DNA from: Bizionia myxarmorum
GTDB lineage: Bacteria; Bacteroidota; Bacteroidia; Flavobacteriales; Flavobacteriaceae
DNA: 64,000 bases
Direction: 5' to 3'
Assembly: GCF_008086205.1 (NCBI RefSeq)
Contig: NZ_VSKK01000001.1
Coordinates: forward strand, 1,302,001-1,366,000
How positions within the stretch are numbered: position 1 is the stretch's first letter; every line of letters begins with the position of its first letter. Under the pieces are notes generated by a model. That model saw only the letters and a program-made list of their open reading frames with translations, was not told the DNA's origin and made no database searches. Shown here piece by piece: positions 19,637-27,747 of this stretch. Both the position numbers and the translations under genes were made by a program.

Positions 19637-20470
19637 ATGCGATTAGCAAAACAAGTATTCGATTTTTATTTAAACAGCAGTTTACACGTGGCTTTAGCCG
19701 TGTTTTCTTTAAGTTGGTTAACCTTAATTGAATATGAAATTCCCTTTGATGCCGCCGTGCTTTTCTTTATATTTTTTGCGTCTATTACAGGTTATAATTT
19801 TGTGAAGTTCTTCGGTCTCGCCAAATTTCACCATAGAAGTCTTTCTAGTTGGTTAAAATTCATCCAACTAATGTCTTTTATCTGTTTTTTAATAATGGGT
19901 TATTTTGCTTCTAAATTGCAGCTTAAAACTATTTTGTATTTAGGTGTTTTTGCAACGATAACTTTTCTATATGCCATTCCTTTTATCCCTAAAAAGTTCT
20001 ATTTAGATACACAACAAAATTTGCGAAATGTAAGCGGGTTGAAAGTGTATGTTATTGCATTAGTTTGGGCTGGTGTAACCGTATTGATTCCGCTTATTAA
20101 CAACAATCAGCTTTTAGATACAACCGTTATTTGGGCTTTTGCACAACGTTTTTTTTTGGTTTTAGCACTTATGCTTCCTTTTGAAATTCGGGATATGCAA
20201 TTTGATAGTATAAAATTAGCTACCATACCGCAACGCATAGGTATTAAAAACACGAAAATAATGGGGCTCGTTTTAAGTCTGCTATTTTTTGGATTGGAGT
20301 TTTTTATGCCTGAAAAGCCTTTAAGTAAATTGCTAATTCAATTGGGAATTACACTGCTTTTAATTTTCAGTATTATATTCTCAAGAAAGAATCAGGGGCG
20401 GTATTTTAGCGGATTTTGGGTAGAAAGCATCCCAATAATATGGCTGGTTTTAACGCTCTTGTTTGGTTAA
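19637..20470 (+). CDS. polytopic membrane protein, UbiA prenyltransferase-like
   Basis: The protein has 277 residues from the ATG at 19637; an in-frame ATG at 19622 is rejected because it lies upstream of and overlaps the -7 box. It has about seven to eight hydrophobic helices. A region reading FEIRDMQFDSIKLATIPQRIG resembles the second aspartate-rich motif of UbiA-type prenyltransferases, but the first motif is poorly kept (GYNFVKFFGL where NDxxDxxxD is usual). It could be a UbiA-related protein that has lost or changed catalysis. Its 3' end overlaps the convergent zinc-finger-like gene by 21 bp. Confidence 0.55.
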   Translation: MRLAKQVFDFYLNSSLHVALAVFSLSWLTLIEYEIPFDAAVLFFIFFASITGYNFVKFFGLAKFHHRSLSSWLKFIQLMSFICFLIMGYFASKLQLKTILYLGVFATITFLYAIPFIPKKFYLDTQQNLRNVSGLKVYVIALVWAGVTVLIPLINNNQLLDTTVIWAFAQRFFLVLALMLPFEIRDMQFDSIKLATIPQRIGIKNTKIMGLVLSLLFFGLEFFMPEKPLSKLLIQLGITLLLIFSIIFSRKNQGRYFSGFWVESIPIIWLVLTLLFG

Positions 20471-20710
20471 CTCTTTATCAAACTGCGCTTTAATATGATG
20501 GCGTTCTGTGGCGTTTAAACAATTCAATTTTGATGTTTTCACCGAGTCAGACAATTTGGAGTTTCTTTGGACGTAAGCGCGTGTTATTCGGCACCAGGCG
20601 TAACGCATCATTAGTTTGGTTTTTTCCCAACCTGTTGCTTCATCATATTGCGCTTTGTCGCAAATATGCTGTGCCTCTTTAAAAGAAATAAATAAAAATC
20701 GTTTTTTCAT
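20450..20710 (-). CDS. small zinc-finger-like protein paired with an ECF sigma factor (putative degenerate anti-sigma)
   Basis: This 86-residue protein starts with MKKRFLFISFKEAQHICDK, 4 bp after the sigma factor stop. Small proteins in this position in flavobacteria often resemble zf-HC2 anti-sigma proteins. Here the expected metal ligands look incomplete: HICDK and YAWCRITRAY keep one histidine and two cysteines, but the CxxC expected at the second site is missing. It may bind the sigma factor without zinc or be in decay. A longer reading from 20773 would overlap the sigma gene and has no support. The family assignment is from context and a weak pattern. Confidence 0.6.
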   Translation of the reverse strand: MKKRFLFISFKEAQHICDKAQYDEATGWEKTKLMMRYAWCRITRAYVQRNSKLSDSVKTSKLNCLNATERHHIKAQFDKELTKQER

Positions 20711-20714
20711 GCCA

Positions 20715-21269
20715 TTAATTAAACCAGGTTTTTTCCATACATTCTGCCATAGCTGTACGGGCTCTATGAACAATTACCCATAGGTTAGACGGCGTAATAT
20801 TTAATTCATTACAAATAGCTTCGGTTTCAAGTCCCTCAATAGTTTTCATCTTAAAAACGATGGCTTGCTTTTCAGGAAGTTTTTCTAAACAACTATAAAT
20901 GGCATCGCCTAACTCTTCGTTTTCAAGCGTGTCTTGAGCTGTTTTATCAAAAGGATCGGCAACGCGTTCTTCCAACCAATCGCCTTCATCTTCATTGGTA
21001 TTATAGGTCATCCGAACTTCAGCCTGACCTTTTTTTGAATTTATCTTCCGGTAATGATCAATGATTTTTCGCTTCAATATGGAAATTAACCAGGTCCGTT
21101 CACTAGCTTCTCCTTTAAAATTTTTCATGGATTTTAACCCTGCAAAAAAAGTATCCTGCACCAAATCCTTGGATATCTCACGATCGCTAACACGCGAAAT
21201 CGTGAAATTAAACAAGTAATCCGAATAACGATCAATCCAATGATCTGGATTTATAAGGTGTTTAGGCAT
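20715..21269 (-). CDS. RNA polymerase sigma factor, sigma-70/ECF family
   Basis: The protein has 184 residues. Region 2 covers LVQDTFFAGLKSMKNFKG and ERTWLISILKRKIIDHYRK. Region 4 covers LEKLPEKQAIVFKMKTIEG, with the helix-turn-helix in TEAICNELNITPSNLWVIVH. It directs RNA polymerase to a subset of promoters. It sits between the M3 peptidase gene, whose stop is 33 bp upstream, and the small zinc-finger-like gene. It has its own -7 box overlapping the end of the peptidase gene region, so it can be made independently. Confidence 0.93.
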   Translation of the reverse strand: MPKHLINPDHWIDRYSDYLFNFTISRVSDREISKDLVQDTFFAGLKSMKNFKGEASERTWLISILKRKIIDHYRKINSKKGQAEVRMTYNTNEDEGDWLEERVADPFDKTAQDTLENEELGDAIYSCLEKLPEKQAIVFKMKTIEGLETEAICNELNITPSNLWVIVHRARTAMAECMEKTWFN

Positions 21270-21292
21270 ATGGGTGTTTCAACAATTTAATT

Positions 21293-21300
21293 CAAAAATA
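21293..21300 (-). promoter_or_regulatory. -7 box for the sigma factor gene
   Basis: The minus strand reads TATTTTTG, matching TAnnTTTG, 23 nt before the ATG at 21269 and just after the M3 peptidase stop codon. Confidence 0.45.
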
Positions 21301-21302
21301 GA

Positions 21303-23336
21303 CTATTTTTCAATCAGTCCCGCACGTTTTAATAAGGCATCTGGTTGTGGCTCTTTTCCACGGAAACGTTTGTATAAAATCATGGGGTCTTCTGTTCCAC
21401 CTTGAGATAAAACATGATCTTTAAATTTTTTAGCTACTTCTTCATTGAAAATGCCTTCTTCTTGAAAATATTCAAAAGCATCTGCATCTAAAACTTCAGC
21501 CCATTTATAACTATAATACCCAGAGCTGTAACCCCCTTGAAATATATGAGAGAATGACGTGCTCATGCAATTTTCCGCAACATCAGGATATAATTTGGTG
21601 TTGTCAAAAGCTTGTAATTCTTGAGCCTTAACATTAGTAATGGCTGTTGGGTCTTGGCCATGCCAGTTCATATCTAATAATCCGAAACTTATTTGTCGCA
21701 TGGTCTGCATGCCTTCATGGAAAGTTGCTGATGCTTTAATTTTTTTAATTAAATCCATTGGAATGACGTCACCAGTTTCATAATGCGTGGCAAAAATTTC
21801 CAAGGCTTCTTTTTCATAACACCAGTTTTCTAACACTTGGCTTGGTAATTCCACAAAATCCCAAAATACGCTCGTTCCAGATAAACTTGGATAGGTGGTG
21901 TTAGCTAACATGCCGTGAAGCGCGTGACCAAACTCATGGAATAGAGTGGTTACTTCATTGAAAGTTAATAATGATGGTTTTGTTTTTGTTGGCTTGGTAA
22001 AGTTGCATACTATGGAAATGTGCGGTCGACTATTCTCTCCGTTTTTAACGTATTGAGGTTTGTAAACCGTCATCCAAGCACCATTTCGTTTGCCTGCTCT
22101 AGGAAAGAAATCGGCGTAAAAAATAGAAATTAAATCGCCTTCGGTGTTGGTTACCTTATAAGTAAGTACGTCTTCGTGGTATTTATCAATAGTTGTTATT
22201 TCTTCAAAATGTAAACCATATAATCTTTGAGCAATGGTGAAAGCGCCTTTGATAACGTTTTCTAATTTGAAATAGGGTTTTAGTTTTTCGTCATCTAAAT
22301 CGAAACGTTTCTGCTTTAATTTTTCAGCATAATAAGAAGCATCCCATTTTTGAAGCTGGTCAATACCGTCCAAATCTTTAGCAAAAGCTTCCAGTTCTTT
22401 AAACTCATTTTCGGCAGCAGGCTTCGCTTTTTCTAATAATTCATTTAAAAAGGTTTCAACCGTTTCTGGGTTTTTAGCCATGCGCTCTTCTAAAACGAAA
22501 TGTGCATGGGTTTTATAACCTAATAAATTGGCGCGTTTAAATCGAAGTTTGGCAATCTGTAAAACATTTTCTTGATTATCAAATTTATTATTTTGAAATG
22601 CTTTAGCACCTGAAGCAATAGCTAGTTTTTTGCGAAGTTCCCGATTATCAGCATAGGTCATAAAAGGAATATAGCTTGGGTAATCCAAAGTAATTAACCA
22701 GCCTGTTTTATCTTTGCTTTCAGCCAAATCTTTGGCCGCTTCTTTTTCACCTTCTGGTAAACCTGCCAAATCGGCTTCGTCGGTGATGTGTAATTCGAAA
22801 TTATTAGTTTCTGCTAGAACATTTTCTCCAAAGGTTAATTTAAATTTACTTAGAGCTTTGTCAATATCACGGAGTTCTTGTTTTTTATCCTCTGGAAGAT
22901 TGGCGCCATTTCTAGAAAAACCTTTATATTTTTTATCCAGTAGCGTTTGTTGCTCTGTGTTTAATTGAAGTGTATCCTTTTGATTATATACAGTTTTAAC
23001 GCGTTCAAACAAGGCTTGATTTAAAGTAATATCATTACTGAAATCCGATAATAATGGTGAAACATCTTGTGCTATTTTTTGAATCGCGTCATTTGTTTCA
23101 GCGGAATTCATATTAAAAAATATACTGGATAACCGATCTAATTCTTCACCTGAAAAATCTAAAGCTTCAATTGTGTTTTCAAAAGTTGGTGCTTCGGTGT
23201 TTGCTGTTATGGCATCAATTTCTGAACGGGCTTTATCTATTGCTATTTCAAAAGCAGGTAGATAATCACTATCGGTAATTTTAGAAAAAGGTGCGGTTTG
23301 AAAAGGTGTTTGGAATTTGGTGTTCAGTATATTCAT
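21303..23336 (-). CDS. M3 family zinc metallopeptidase (oligopeptidase A / dipeptidyl carboxypeptidase type)
   Basis: The 677-residue protein has the M3 zinc motif HEFGHALHG near residue 465, with the third ligand glutamate expected in the following FWDFVELPSQ segment. The protein lacks a signal peptide, so it acts in the cytoplasm, where M3 enzymes finish degradation of short peptides, including cleaved signal peptides. Length and the SYYSYKWAEVLDADAF-type C-terminal segment (GYSSGYYSYKWAEVLDADAF) fit the Dcp/PrlC branch. Which of the two it is cannot be settled by eye. A 14-bp perfect palindrome lies 27 bp upstream of the start. Confidence 0.93.
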   Translation of the reverse strand: MNILNTKFQTPFQTAPFSKITDSDYLPAFEIAIDKARSEIDAITANTEAPTFENTIEALDFSGEELDRLSSIFFNMNSAETNDAIQKIAQDVSPLLSDFSNDITLNQALFERVKTVYNQKDTLQLNTEQQTLLDKKYKGFSRNGANLPEDKKQELRDIDKALSKFKLTFGENVLAETNNFELHITDEADLAGLPEGEKEAAKDLAESKDKTGWLITLDYPSYIPFMTYADNRELRKKLAIASGAKAFQNNKFDNQENVLQIAKLRFKRANLLGYKTHAHFVLEERMAKNPETVETFLNELLEKAKPAAENEFKELEAFAKDLDGIDQLQKWDASYYAEKLKQKRFDLDDEKLKPYFKLENVIKGAFTIAQRLYGLHFEEITTIDKYHEDVLTYKVTNTEGDLISIFYADFFPRAGKRNGAWMTVYKPQYVKNGENSRPHISIVCNFTKPTKTKPSLLTFNEVTTLFHEFGHALHGMLANTTYPSLSGTSVFWDFVELPSQVLENWCYEKEALEIFATHYETGDVIPMDLIKKIKASATFHEGMQTMRQISFGLLDMNWHGQDPTAITNVKAQELQAFDNTKLYPDVAENCMSTSFSHIFQGGYSSGYYSYKWAEVLDADAFEYFQEEGIFNEEVAKKFKDHVLSQGGTEDPMILYKRFRGKEPQPDALLKRAGLIEK

Positions 23337-23363
23337 AACATGTGTTTTAAAACGTAAATACGT

Positions 23364-23377
23364 GGTGAAATTTCACC
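23364..23377. promoter_or_regulatory. 14-bp perfect palindrome upstream of the M3 peptidase gene
   Basis: GGTGAAATTTCACC is a perfect inverted repeat lying 27 bp upstream of the peptidase ATG. Two shorter inverted repeats follow: TTGAAT/ATTCAA (about 23379-23393) and GTTGTA/TACAAC (about 23413-23434). The position fits an operator; no regulator is identified. Confidence 0.35.
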
Positions 23378-23501
23378 TTGAATTTGATTCAATTTGTATT
23401 GAGACTGTAAAGTTGTATATCCTTTCGTACAACAACAATTAAAGGCTTATTATTAACTAAAATTTAAGATTTTAATTTAAAAAGGTGTTGCTAATAAGTA
23501 T

Positions 23502-23509
23502 TACTTTTG
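23502..23509 (+). promoter_or_regulatory. -7 box for candidate small RNA
   Basis: TACTTTTG matches TAnnTTTG on the plus strand, although no plus-strand gene follows before 25459. Expected transcription start is about 23515. The -33 element is not clear. Confidence 0.4.
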
Positions 23510-23514
23510 CAGTA

Positions 23515-23598
23515 GATTTTTCATGAGAGTTTCATGCTCATTTTAAATTATTGATTAATAGCGTTAAACCTCGGCCTCACAGTCGGGGTTTATTTTTT
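23515..23598 (+). ncRNA. candidate small noncoding RNA between the M3 peptidase gene and purE
   Basis: A -7 box (23502-23509) is followed about 55 nt later by a strong plus-strand terminator: TAAACCTCG (23565-23573) pairs with CGGGGTTTA (23584-23592), then TTTTTT. Both flanking genes run on the minus strand, so the unit is antisense-oriented and not explained by them. The transcript would be about 85 nt, with a second possible stem ATGAG/CTCAT near 23523-23540. A 7-codon frame beginning at the ATG at 23523 exists but is probably chance. Prediction is from signals only. Confidence 0.4.
23565..23598 (+). terminator. intrinsic terminator, plus-strand orientation
   Basis: A 9-bp stem with one G-U pair and a 10-nt loop, followed by six T. 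The T tract is on the plus-strand side, so it does not primarily serve the minus-strand purE gene ending at 23602. Confidence 0.65.
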
Positions 23599-23601
23599 GT
23601 A

Positions 23602-24087
23602 TTAATTTTGATTTAAAGATTTGGCAGACTCTATAACCTTCGTTTTCAAATCTTCTTTGTACGCGATAATTTTATCCATGATTTTTTGATTGGAGCAACC
23701 TAGAATTTGGGCTGCTAGAATACCCGCATTTTTAGCGCCATTTAAAGCAACTGTAGCAACAGGAACGCCACCTGGCATTTGTAAAATAGACAAAACAGAA
23801 TCCCAGCCATCAATAGAATTACTACTTTTTACTGGAACGCCAATAATTGGTAATGGGGATAGTGAGGCCACCATTCCTGGTAAATGAGCGGCACCTCCAG
23901 CGCCAGCAATGATAACGTTTATGCCGCGTTTGTGGGCGTTTGTTCCGTAATCGAAAAGTTTTTCTGGAGTTCGGTGCGCCGATACAATATCCACTTCAAT
24001 GTCTATTCCGAAATCGGTTAAAATGTCAATCGCGTCTTGCATTATTGGCAAATCGCTTTTGCTTCCCATGATTATTCCTACTTTCAT
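23602..24087 (-). CDS. purE: 5-(carboxyamino)imidazole ribonucleotide mutase
   Basis: Class I PurE rearranges N5-CAIR to CAIR in purine synthesis. With the ATG at 24087 it has 161 residues and the canonical start MKVGIIMGSKSDLPIM; an ATG at 24099 would add four atypical residues. Active-site motifs are GSKSDLP, SAHRTPEKL with the catalytic histidine, GAGGAAHLPGM, and GGVPVATVALNGAKNAG. It lies 58 bp downstream of purK, which supplies its substrate, and the two should be cotranscribed. Confidence 0.96.
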   Translation of the reverse strand: MKVGIIMGSKSDLPIMQDAIDILTDFGIDIEVDIVSAHRTPEKLFDYGTNAHKRGINVIIAGAGGAAHLPGMVASLSPLPIIGVPVKSSNSIDGWDSVLSILQMPGGVPVATVALNGAKNAGILAAQILGCSNQKIMDKIIAYKEDLKTKVIESAKSLNQN

Positions 24088-24090
24088 AAT

Positions 24091-24123
24091 ACATTCCAAA
24101 TTTTACATTCCAAATTCCAAATT
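24091..24123. repeat. short direct repeat in the purK-purE spacer
   Basis: ACATTCCAAATT occurs at 24091-24102 and again at 24105-24116, then TCCAAATT overlaps into 24123. It fills most of the spacer between purK and purE. It is too short and irregular for a CRISPR. Confidence 0.6.
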
Positions 24124-24145
24124 GTTAGAATTTGTTTATTCTTAT

Positions 24146-25300
24146 TTATTCGCTAATTACTTTAATTGTTTTCTTCACTTCTTCAGCAATGCGTCTTGCT
24201 TCGTCCACAGATGGACTTACAATAGTGACATGACCCATTTTTCGAAACGGACGGGTTTCTTTCTTGCCATAAATATGAGGCGTTACACCAGGCATAGCCA
24301 TTATTTCTTCAATATTTTTATAAATAACGTCACCAGTATGGCCTTCAGCTCCCACTAAATTTACCATAACACCAGCAGCTTTACTTTCTGTACTTCCTAA
24401 TGGTAAATTTAAGATAGCTCGTAAATGTTGTTCAAATTGAGATGTATAACTGGCTTCAATAGTTTGATGCCCTGAATTATGCGGTCTTGGAGCCACTTCA
24501 TTAACTATTATCTCATCGTTTTGAGTTTGGAACATTTCAACCGCCAATAAACCAACATGATTATAAGCCTTGGAAACCCGCAATGCAATTTCTGTAGCTT
24601 TTAGAGCGACTTCCATATCAATTCGTGCTGGACAAATAACATATTCCACTTGATTGGCTTCTGGATGAAACTCCATTTCCACAACGGGATAGGTTGCCAT
24701 GTCACCATTAGCGTTTCTAACAACAATAACAGCTAATTCATTTTTAAACGGAATTAGGGATTCTGTCAGACATTCTACATTGGGAAGGCCACTTAAATCT
24801 TCCATTTTCCGAACCACTTTAACGCCATTTCCATCGTAACCAAATTGTGCACTTTTCCAAACAAACGGTAATTTTAAACCGCCATTATCTATAGCATCTT
24901 CAATTTCGTTGGTGTACGCAAAACGTGTGAAATCGGCCGTGGGAATGCCATTGTCTATATAAAATAATTTTTGAGTGACTTTGTTTTGAATGGTGCGTAA
25001 AGTTTTGGAGGACGGATATACTTTAACACCTTCTTTTTCTAAATCTTCCAAAGCGTTGATATTGATGTTTTCAATTTCAAAAGTTAAAACATCTACCTGC
25101 TTTCCAAAGTTGTAAACGGCATCATAATCCATTAAATCTCCTATGTGAAATTCGTTACAGGCAATTTTGCAAGGTGCTTCGTTGCTAGCATCTAAAACAC
25201 TGGTGTAAATGTCAAATTTTCGCGTGTCATTCAAAAGCATTTTTCCTAATTGGCCACCGCCTAAAATGCCTAATTTAAATTTTGAAGAAAAGTAATTCAT
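24146..25300 (-). CDS. purK: 5-(carboxyamino)imidazole ribonucleotide synthase
   Basis: PurK is an ATP-grasp enzyme that carboxylates AIR to N5-CAIR using ATP and bicarbonate. The 384-residue protein has the N-terminal KLGILGGGQLGKML, the ATP-grasp segment PFVWKSAQFGYDGNGVKV, and the metal/ATP-binding LLAVEMFQTQNDEIIVNEVAPRPHNSGH region. Length matches the family. It is the first gene of purK-purE and is divergent from the hpt-adk fusion gene, so two purine-related units share one 158-bp intergenic region. Confidence 0.96.
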   Translation of the reverse strand: MNYFSSKFKLGILGGGQLGKMLLNDTRKFDIYTSVLDASNEAPCKIACNEFHIGDLMDYDAVYNFGKQVDVLTFEIENININALEDLEKEGVKVYPSSKTLRTIQNKVTQKLFYIDNGIPTADFTRFAYTNEIEDAIDNGGLKLPFVWKSAQFGYDGNGVKVVRKMEDLSGLPNVECLTESLIPFKNELAVIVVRNANGDMATYPVVEMEFHPEANQVEYVICPARIDMEVALKATEIALRVSKAYNHVGLLAVEMFQTQNDEIIVNEVAPRPHNSGHQTIEASYTSQFEQHLRAILNLPLGSTESKAAGVMVNLVGAEGHTGDVIYKNIEEIMAMPGVTPHIYGKKETRPFRKMGHVTIVSPSVDEARRIAEEVKKTIKVISE

Positions 25301-25347
25301 TAGATTTTAAGTTAAAGCCGGATTACGACCTTATAATTAGTTCACAA

Positions 25348-25355
25348 CAAAAATA
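25348..25355 (-). promoter_or_regulatory. -7 box for purK-purE
   Basis: The minus strand reads TATTTTTG, matching TAnnTTTG, 47 nt before the purK ATG. No PurR-like palindrome was recognised. Confidence 0.45.
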
Positions 25356-25429
25356 CAAAGGTTAGGTCTGCGAAAAAACTTATTTCCCAACAATATATAT
25401 CAGAATTCGTAAAACGTTAATCAAATGAT

Positions 25430-25437
25430 TATCTTTG
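25430..25437 (+). promoter_or_regulatory. -7 box for the hpt-adk fusion gene
   Basis: TATCTTTG matches TAnnTTTG and lies 21 nt before the GTG start at 25459, which supports that start. Confidence 0.5.
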
Positions 25438-25458
25438 CCTTTCTAAAATTAATAACAA

Positions 25459-26568
25459 GTGATAAAGCTTCACGATTTATATTTTAAGCCGTTTATTTCT
25501 CAAGAAGAAATAGCGGTTGCTGTAGAACGCATGGTTCATGAAATTGCAGATGAACTAGGCGATGAAATACCTGTGTTTATTGGAATATTAAATGGATCGT
25601 TCATGTTTGTGAGTGATTTTGTTAAAAAATACCCGAAACCATGTGAAGTCACGTTTATAAAACTAGCTTCCTATGAAGGTGTAAAATCTACAGAAGATAT
25701 TCAACGTCTTATTGGATTAACACAGGATTTAACAGGTAGAACAGTTGTAATTTTAGAAGACATTATTGATTCTGGAAACACGCTTACGGAAGTCCACCGG
25801 ATTTTTGAAAATGAGCAAGTAAAACAACTGCTTATTGCCACGTTGTTTTACAAGCCAGAAGCTTATAAAAAAGATTATAAATTACATTACGTAGGTATTG
25901 AAATTCCAAATAAATTTATTGTGGGCTACGGTTTAGACTACAATGGATTAGGGCGTGATTTACCTGAAATATACCAACTTAAAACCACACAACACATGAC
26001 CAATTTAGTCCTATTTGGACCTCCAGGAGCAGGGAAAGGAACACAAGCCGAGTTTTTAAAACAGAAATATAGTTTAGTGCATATTTCTACAGGTGATGTG
26101 TTTCGCTTTAATATAAAAAATGAAACGGCGCTTGGTATGTTGGCCAAATCCTTTATGGATAAAGGTGAATTGGTACCAGATAATGTCACTATAGATATGT
26201 TGAATGCCGAAGTAGATAAAAATGCCGATGCTAAAGGTTTTATTTTTGATGGTTTTCCACGCACCAATGCGCAAGCTGATGCTTTAAATAAATTATTGGA
26301 GCAAAAAGATTCGCAAATTGATGCTATGATTGCTTTGGAAGTAGATGATGAGGTGTTAATAAAACGCTTATTAGAACGCGGAAAAACAAGTGGTAGAGCA
26401 GACGATGCGGACGAGTCTATTATAAGAAACCGAATTAAGGAATACTACAATAAAACAGCCATATTAAAAAACTATTATTCTGCCCAAGATAAATATTTTG
26501 GAGTAGATGGTGTTGGCAGTATTGAGGACATTACCAAAAGATTAAGTCAGGTAATTGACAAGCTGTAA
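25459..26568 (+). CDS. bifunctional hypoxanthine phosphoribosyltransferase / adenylate kinase
   Basis: One 369-residue frame joins two purine enzymes. Residues 1-175 are a hypoxanthine-type phosphoribosyltransferase with the PRPP motif VVILEDIIDSGNTL and the C-terminal VGYGLDYNGLGRDLPEIYQL. Residues 180-369 are an adenylate kinase with the P-loop LFGPPGAGKGTQ, the AMP-site FIFDGFPRTNAQADAL and the short form without a LID insert (LERGKTSGRADDADESIIRN). The linker is only about five residues. An internal ATG at 25996 begins MTNLVLFGPPGAGKGTQ, exactly a normal Adk start, so free Adk might also be made. The start is GTG. Together with the divergent purKE it groups purine synthesis and salvage. 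Confidence 0.92.
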   Translation: MIKLHDLYFKPFISQEEIAVAVERMVHEIADELGDEIPVFIGILNGSFMFVSDFVKKYPKPCEVTFIKLASYEGVKSTEDIQRLIGLTQDLTGRTVVILEDIIDSGNTLTEVHRIFENEQVKQLLIATLFYKPEAYKKDYKLHYVGIEIPNKFIVGYGLDYNGLGRDLPEIYQLKTTQHMTNLVLFGPPGAGKGTQAEFLKQKYSLVHISTGDVFRFNIKNETALGMLAKSFMDKGELVPDNVTIDMLNAEVDKNADAKGFIFDGFPRTNAQADALNKLLEQKDSQIDAMIALEVDDEVLIKRLLERGKTSGRADDADESIIRNRIKEYYNKTAILKNYYSAQDKYFGVDGVGSIEDITKRLSQVIDKL

Positions 26569-26742
26569 AATCTTTTTTCTTACTTATTTAACGTCTAAAT
26601 GTTTAATAAGTTCTAGAATTAGAAATTATATAAAGAATCCCGTTTAGGGAACTAGTTGCAACTTATTAGCGGATTGACCTTCAACGCATAAAATAGCTTG
26701 GAGAAAATTTCAAATTTAAGTTAAAAAAAATAAGAGATAATT

Positions 26743-27741
26743 ATGACTGAAGGAAATTTCGTGGATTACGTAAAATTATATGTGTCCTCTGGAAATGGCG
26801 GAAAAGGTTCTGCACATTTACATCGTGAAAAATATTTAGAAAAAGGTGGCCCAGATGGTGGTGACGGTGGTCGTGGTGGTCATGTAATTATGCGTGGCAA
26901 TAAGAATCTTTGGACATTATATACTTATAAATTTAAAAGACATTTTAAAGCAGATCATGGCGAGCATGGCAGTAGAAGTAGAAGTACCGGTGCTGATGGT
27001 GGTGATGTGTATATGGATGTGCCTTTAGGAACCGTTGTTCGTGATAAAGAAACGAATGATATTTTATTCGAAATTACCGAGCAAGGTGAAGAACGCATTA
27101 TAGCCAAAGGTGGTTTAGGTGGTCGTGGAAACTGGCATTTTAAAACGTCTACAAACCAAACACCGCGTTATGCACAGCCAGGAATTGCTGGTGAAGAAAT
27201 TGAAGTCGTTTTAGAATTAAAATTGTTAGCAGATGTAGGCTTGGTCGGTTTTCCAAATGCTGGAAAATCAACATTATTGTCGGTTTTAACCTCTGCGAAA
27301 CCTAAAATTGCAGATTATGAATTCACGACATTGAAACCCAATTTAGGTATTGTAGAGTATCGTGATCATCAGTCTTTTGTTATTGCAGATATTCCAGGAA
27401 TTATTGAAGGTGCTGCCGAAGGTCGTGGTCTTGGACATTATTTCTTACGACATATTGAACGAAATTCACTTTTGCTATTTTTAATTCCAGCAGATGCGGA
27501 TGATATTAGAAAGCAATATGATATTCTATTAGACGAATTGAAACGTTACAATCCAGAAATTTTAGATAAGGAACGTATTATTGCTATTACAAAATGTGAT
27601 ATGTTGGATGATGAGCTTAAAGCCGAATTAAAAACCGAATTAGACGGGGATTTGCCCGTAGATTACCTTTTTATTTCATCTGTTGCACAACAAGGACTTC
27701 AAGAATTAAAAGATAAACTCTGGAAATCTTTGAACGTGTAA
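26743..27741 (+). CDS. obgE: GTPase ObgE/CgtA
   Basis: Obg is an essential GTPase tied to 50S ribosome assembly and growth control. The 332-residue protein has the glycine-rich Obg fold ([19 protein letters not shown], then [18 protein letters not shown]) in residues 1-158. The G domain follows: G1 [12 protein letters not shown]2 near [12 protein letters not shown]3 DIPGIIEG and G4 ITKCDML. It lacks the variable C-terminal OCT domain of some relatives. It starts 174 bp after the hpt-adk fusion gene and is followed 6 bp later by the ion-channel gene, so the two may be cotranscribed. Confidence 0.96.
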   Translation: MTEGNFVDYVKLYVSSGNGGKGSAHLHREKYLEKGGPDGGDGGRGGHVIMRGNKNLWTLYTYKFKRHFKADHGEHGSRSRSTGADGGDVYMDVPLGTVVRDKETNDILFEITEQGEERIIAKGGLGGRGNWHFKTSTNQTPRYAQPGIAGEEIEVVLELKLLADVGLVGFPNAGKSTLLSVLTSAKPKIADYEFTTLKPNLGIVEYRDHQSFVIADIPGIIEGAAEGRGLGHYFLRHIERNSLLLFLIPADADDIRKQYDILLDELKRYNPEILDKERIIAITKCDMLDDELKAELKTELDGDLPVDYLFISSVAQQGLQELKDKLWKSLNV

Positions 27742-27747
27742 TGGGGT

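Noticed and set aside
20711-20773. A longer start for the zinc-finger-like gene at 20773.
   Set aside because: It would overlap the sigma factor by 59 bp, and the conserved MKKRF start lies 4 bp after the sigma stop.
23523-23546. A 7-codon leader peptide (MRVSCSF) in the candidate small RNA.
   Set aside because: No downstream plus-strand gene exists to regulate, and a frame this short is expected by chance.
24091-24123. A start of a CRISPR array in the purK-purE spacer.
   Set aside because: The unit is 12 bp with a 2-bp gap, far too short and without spacers.
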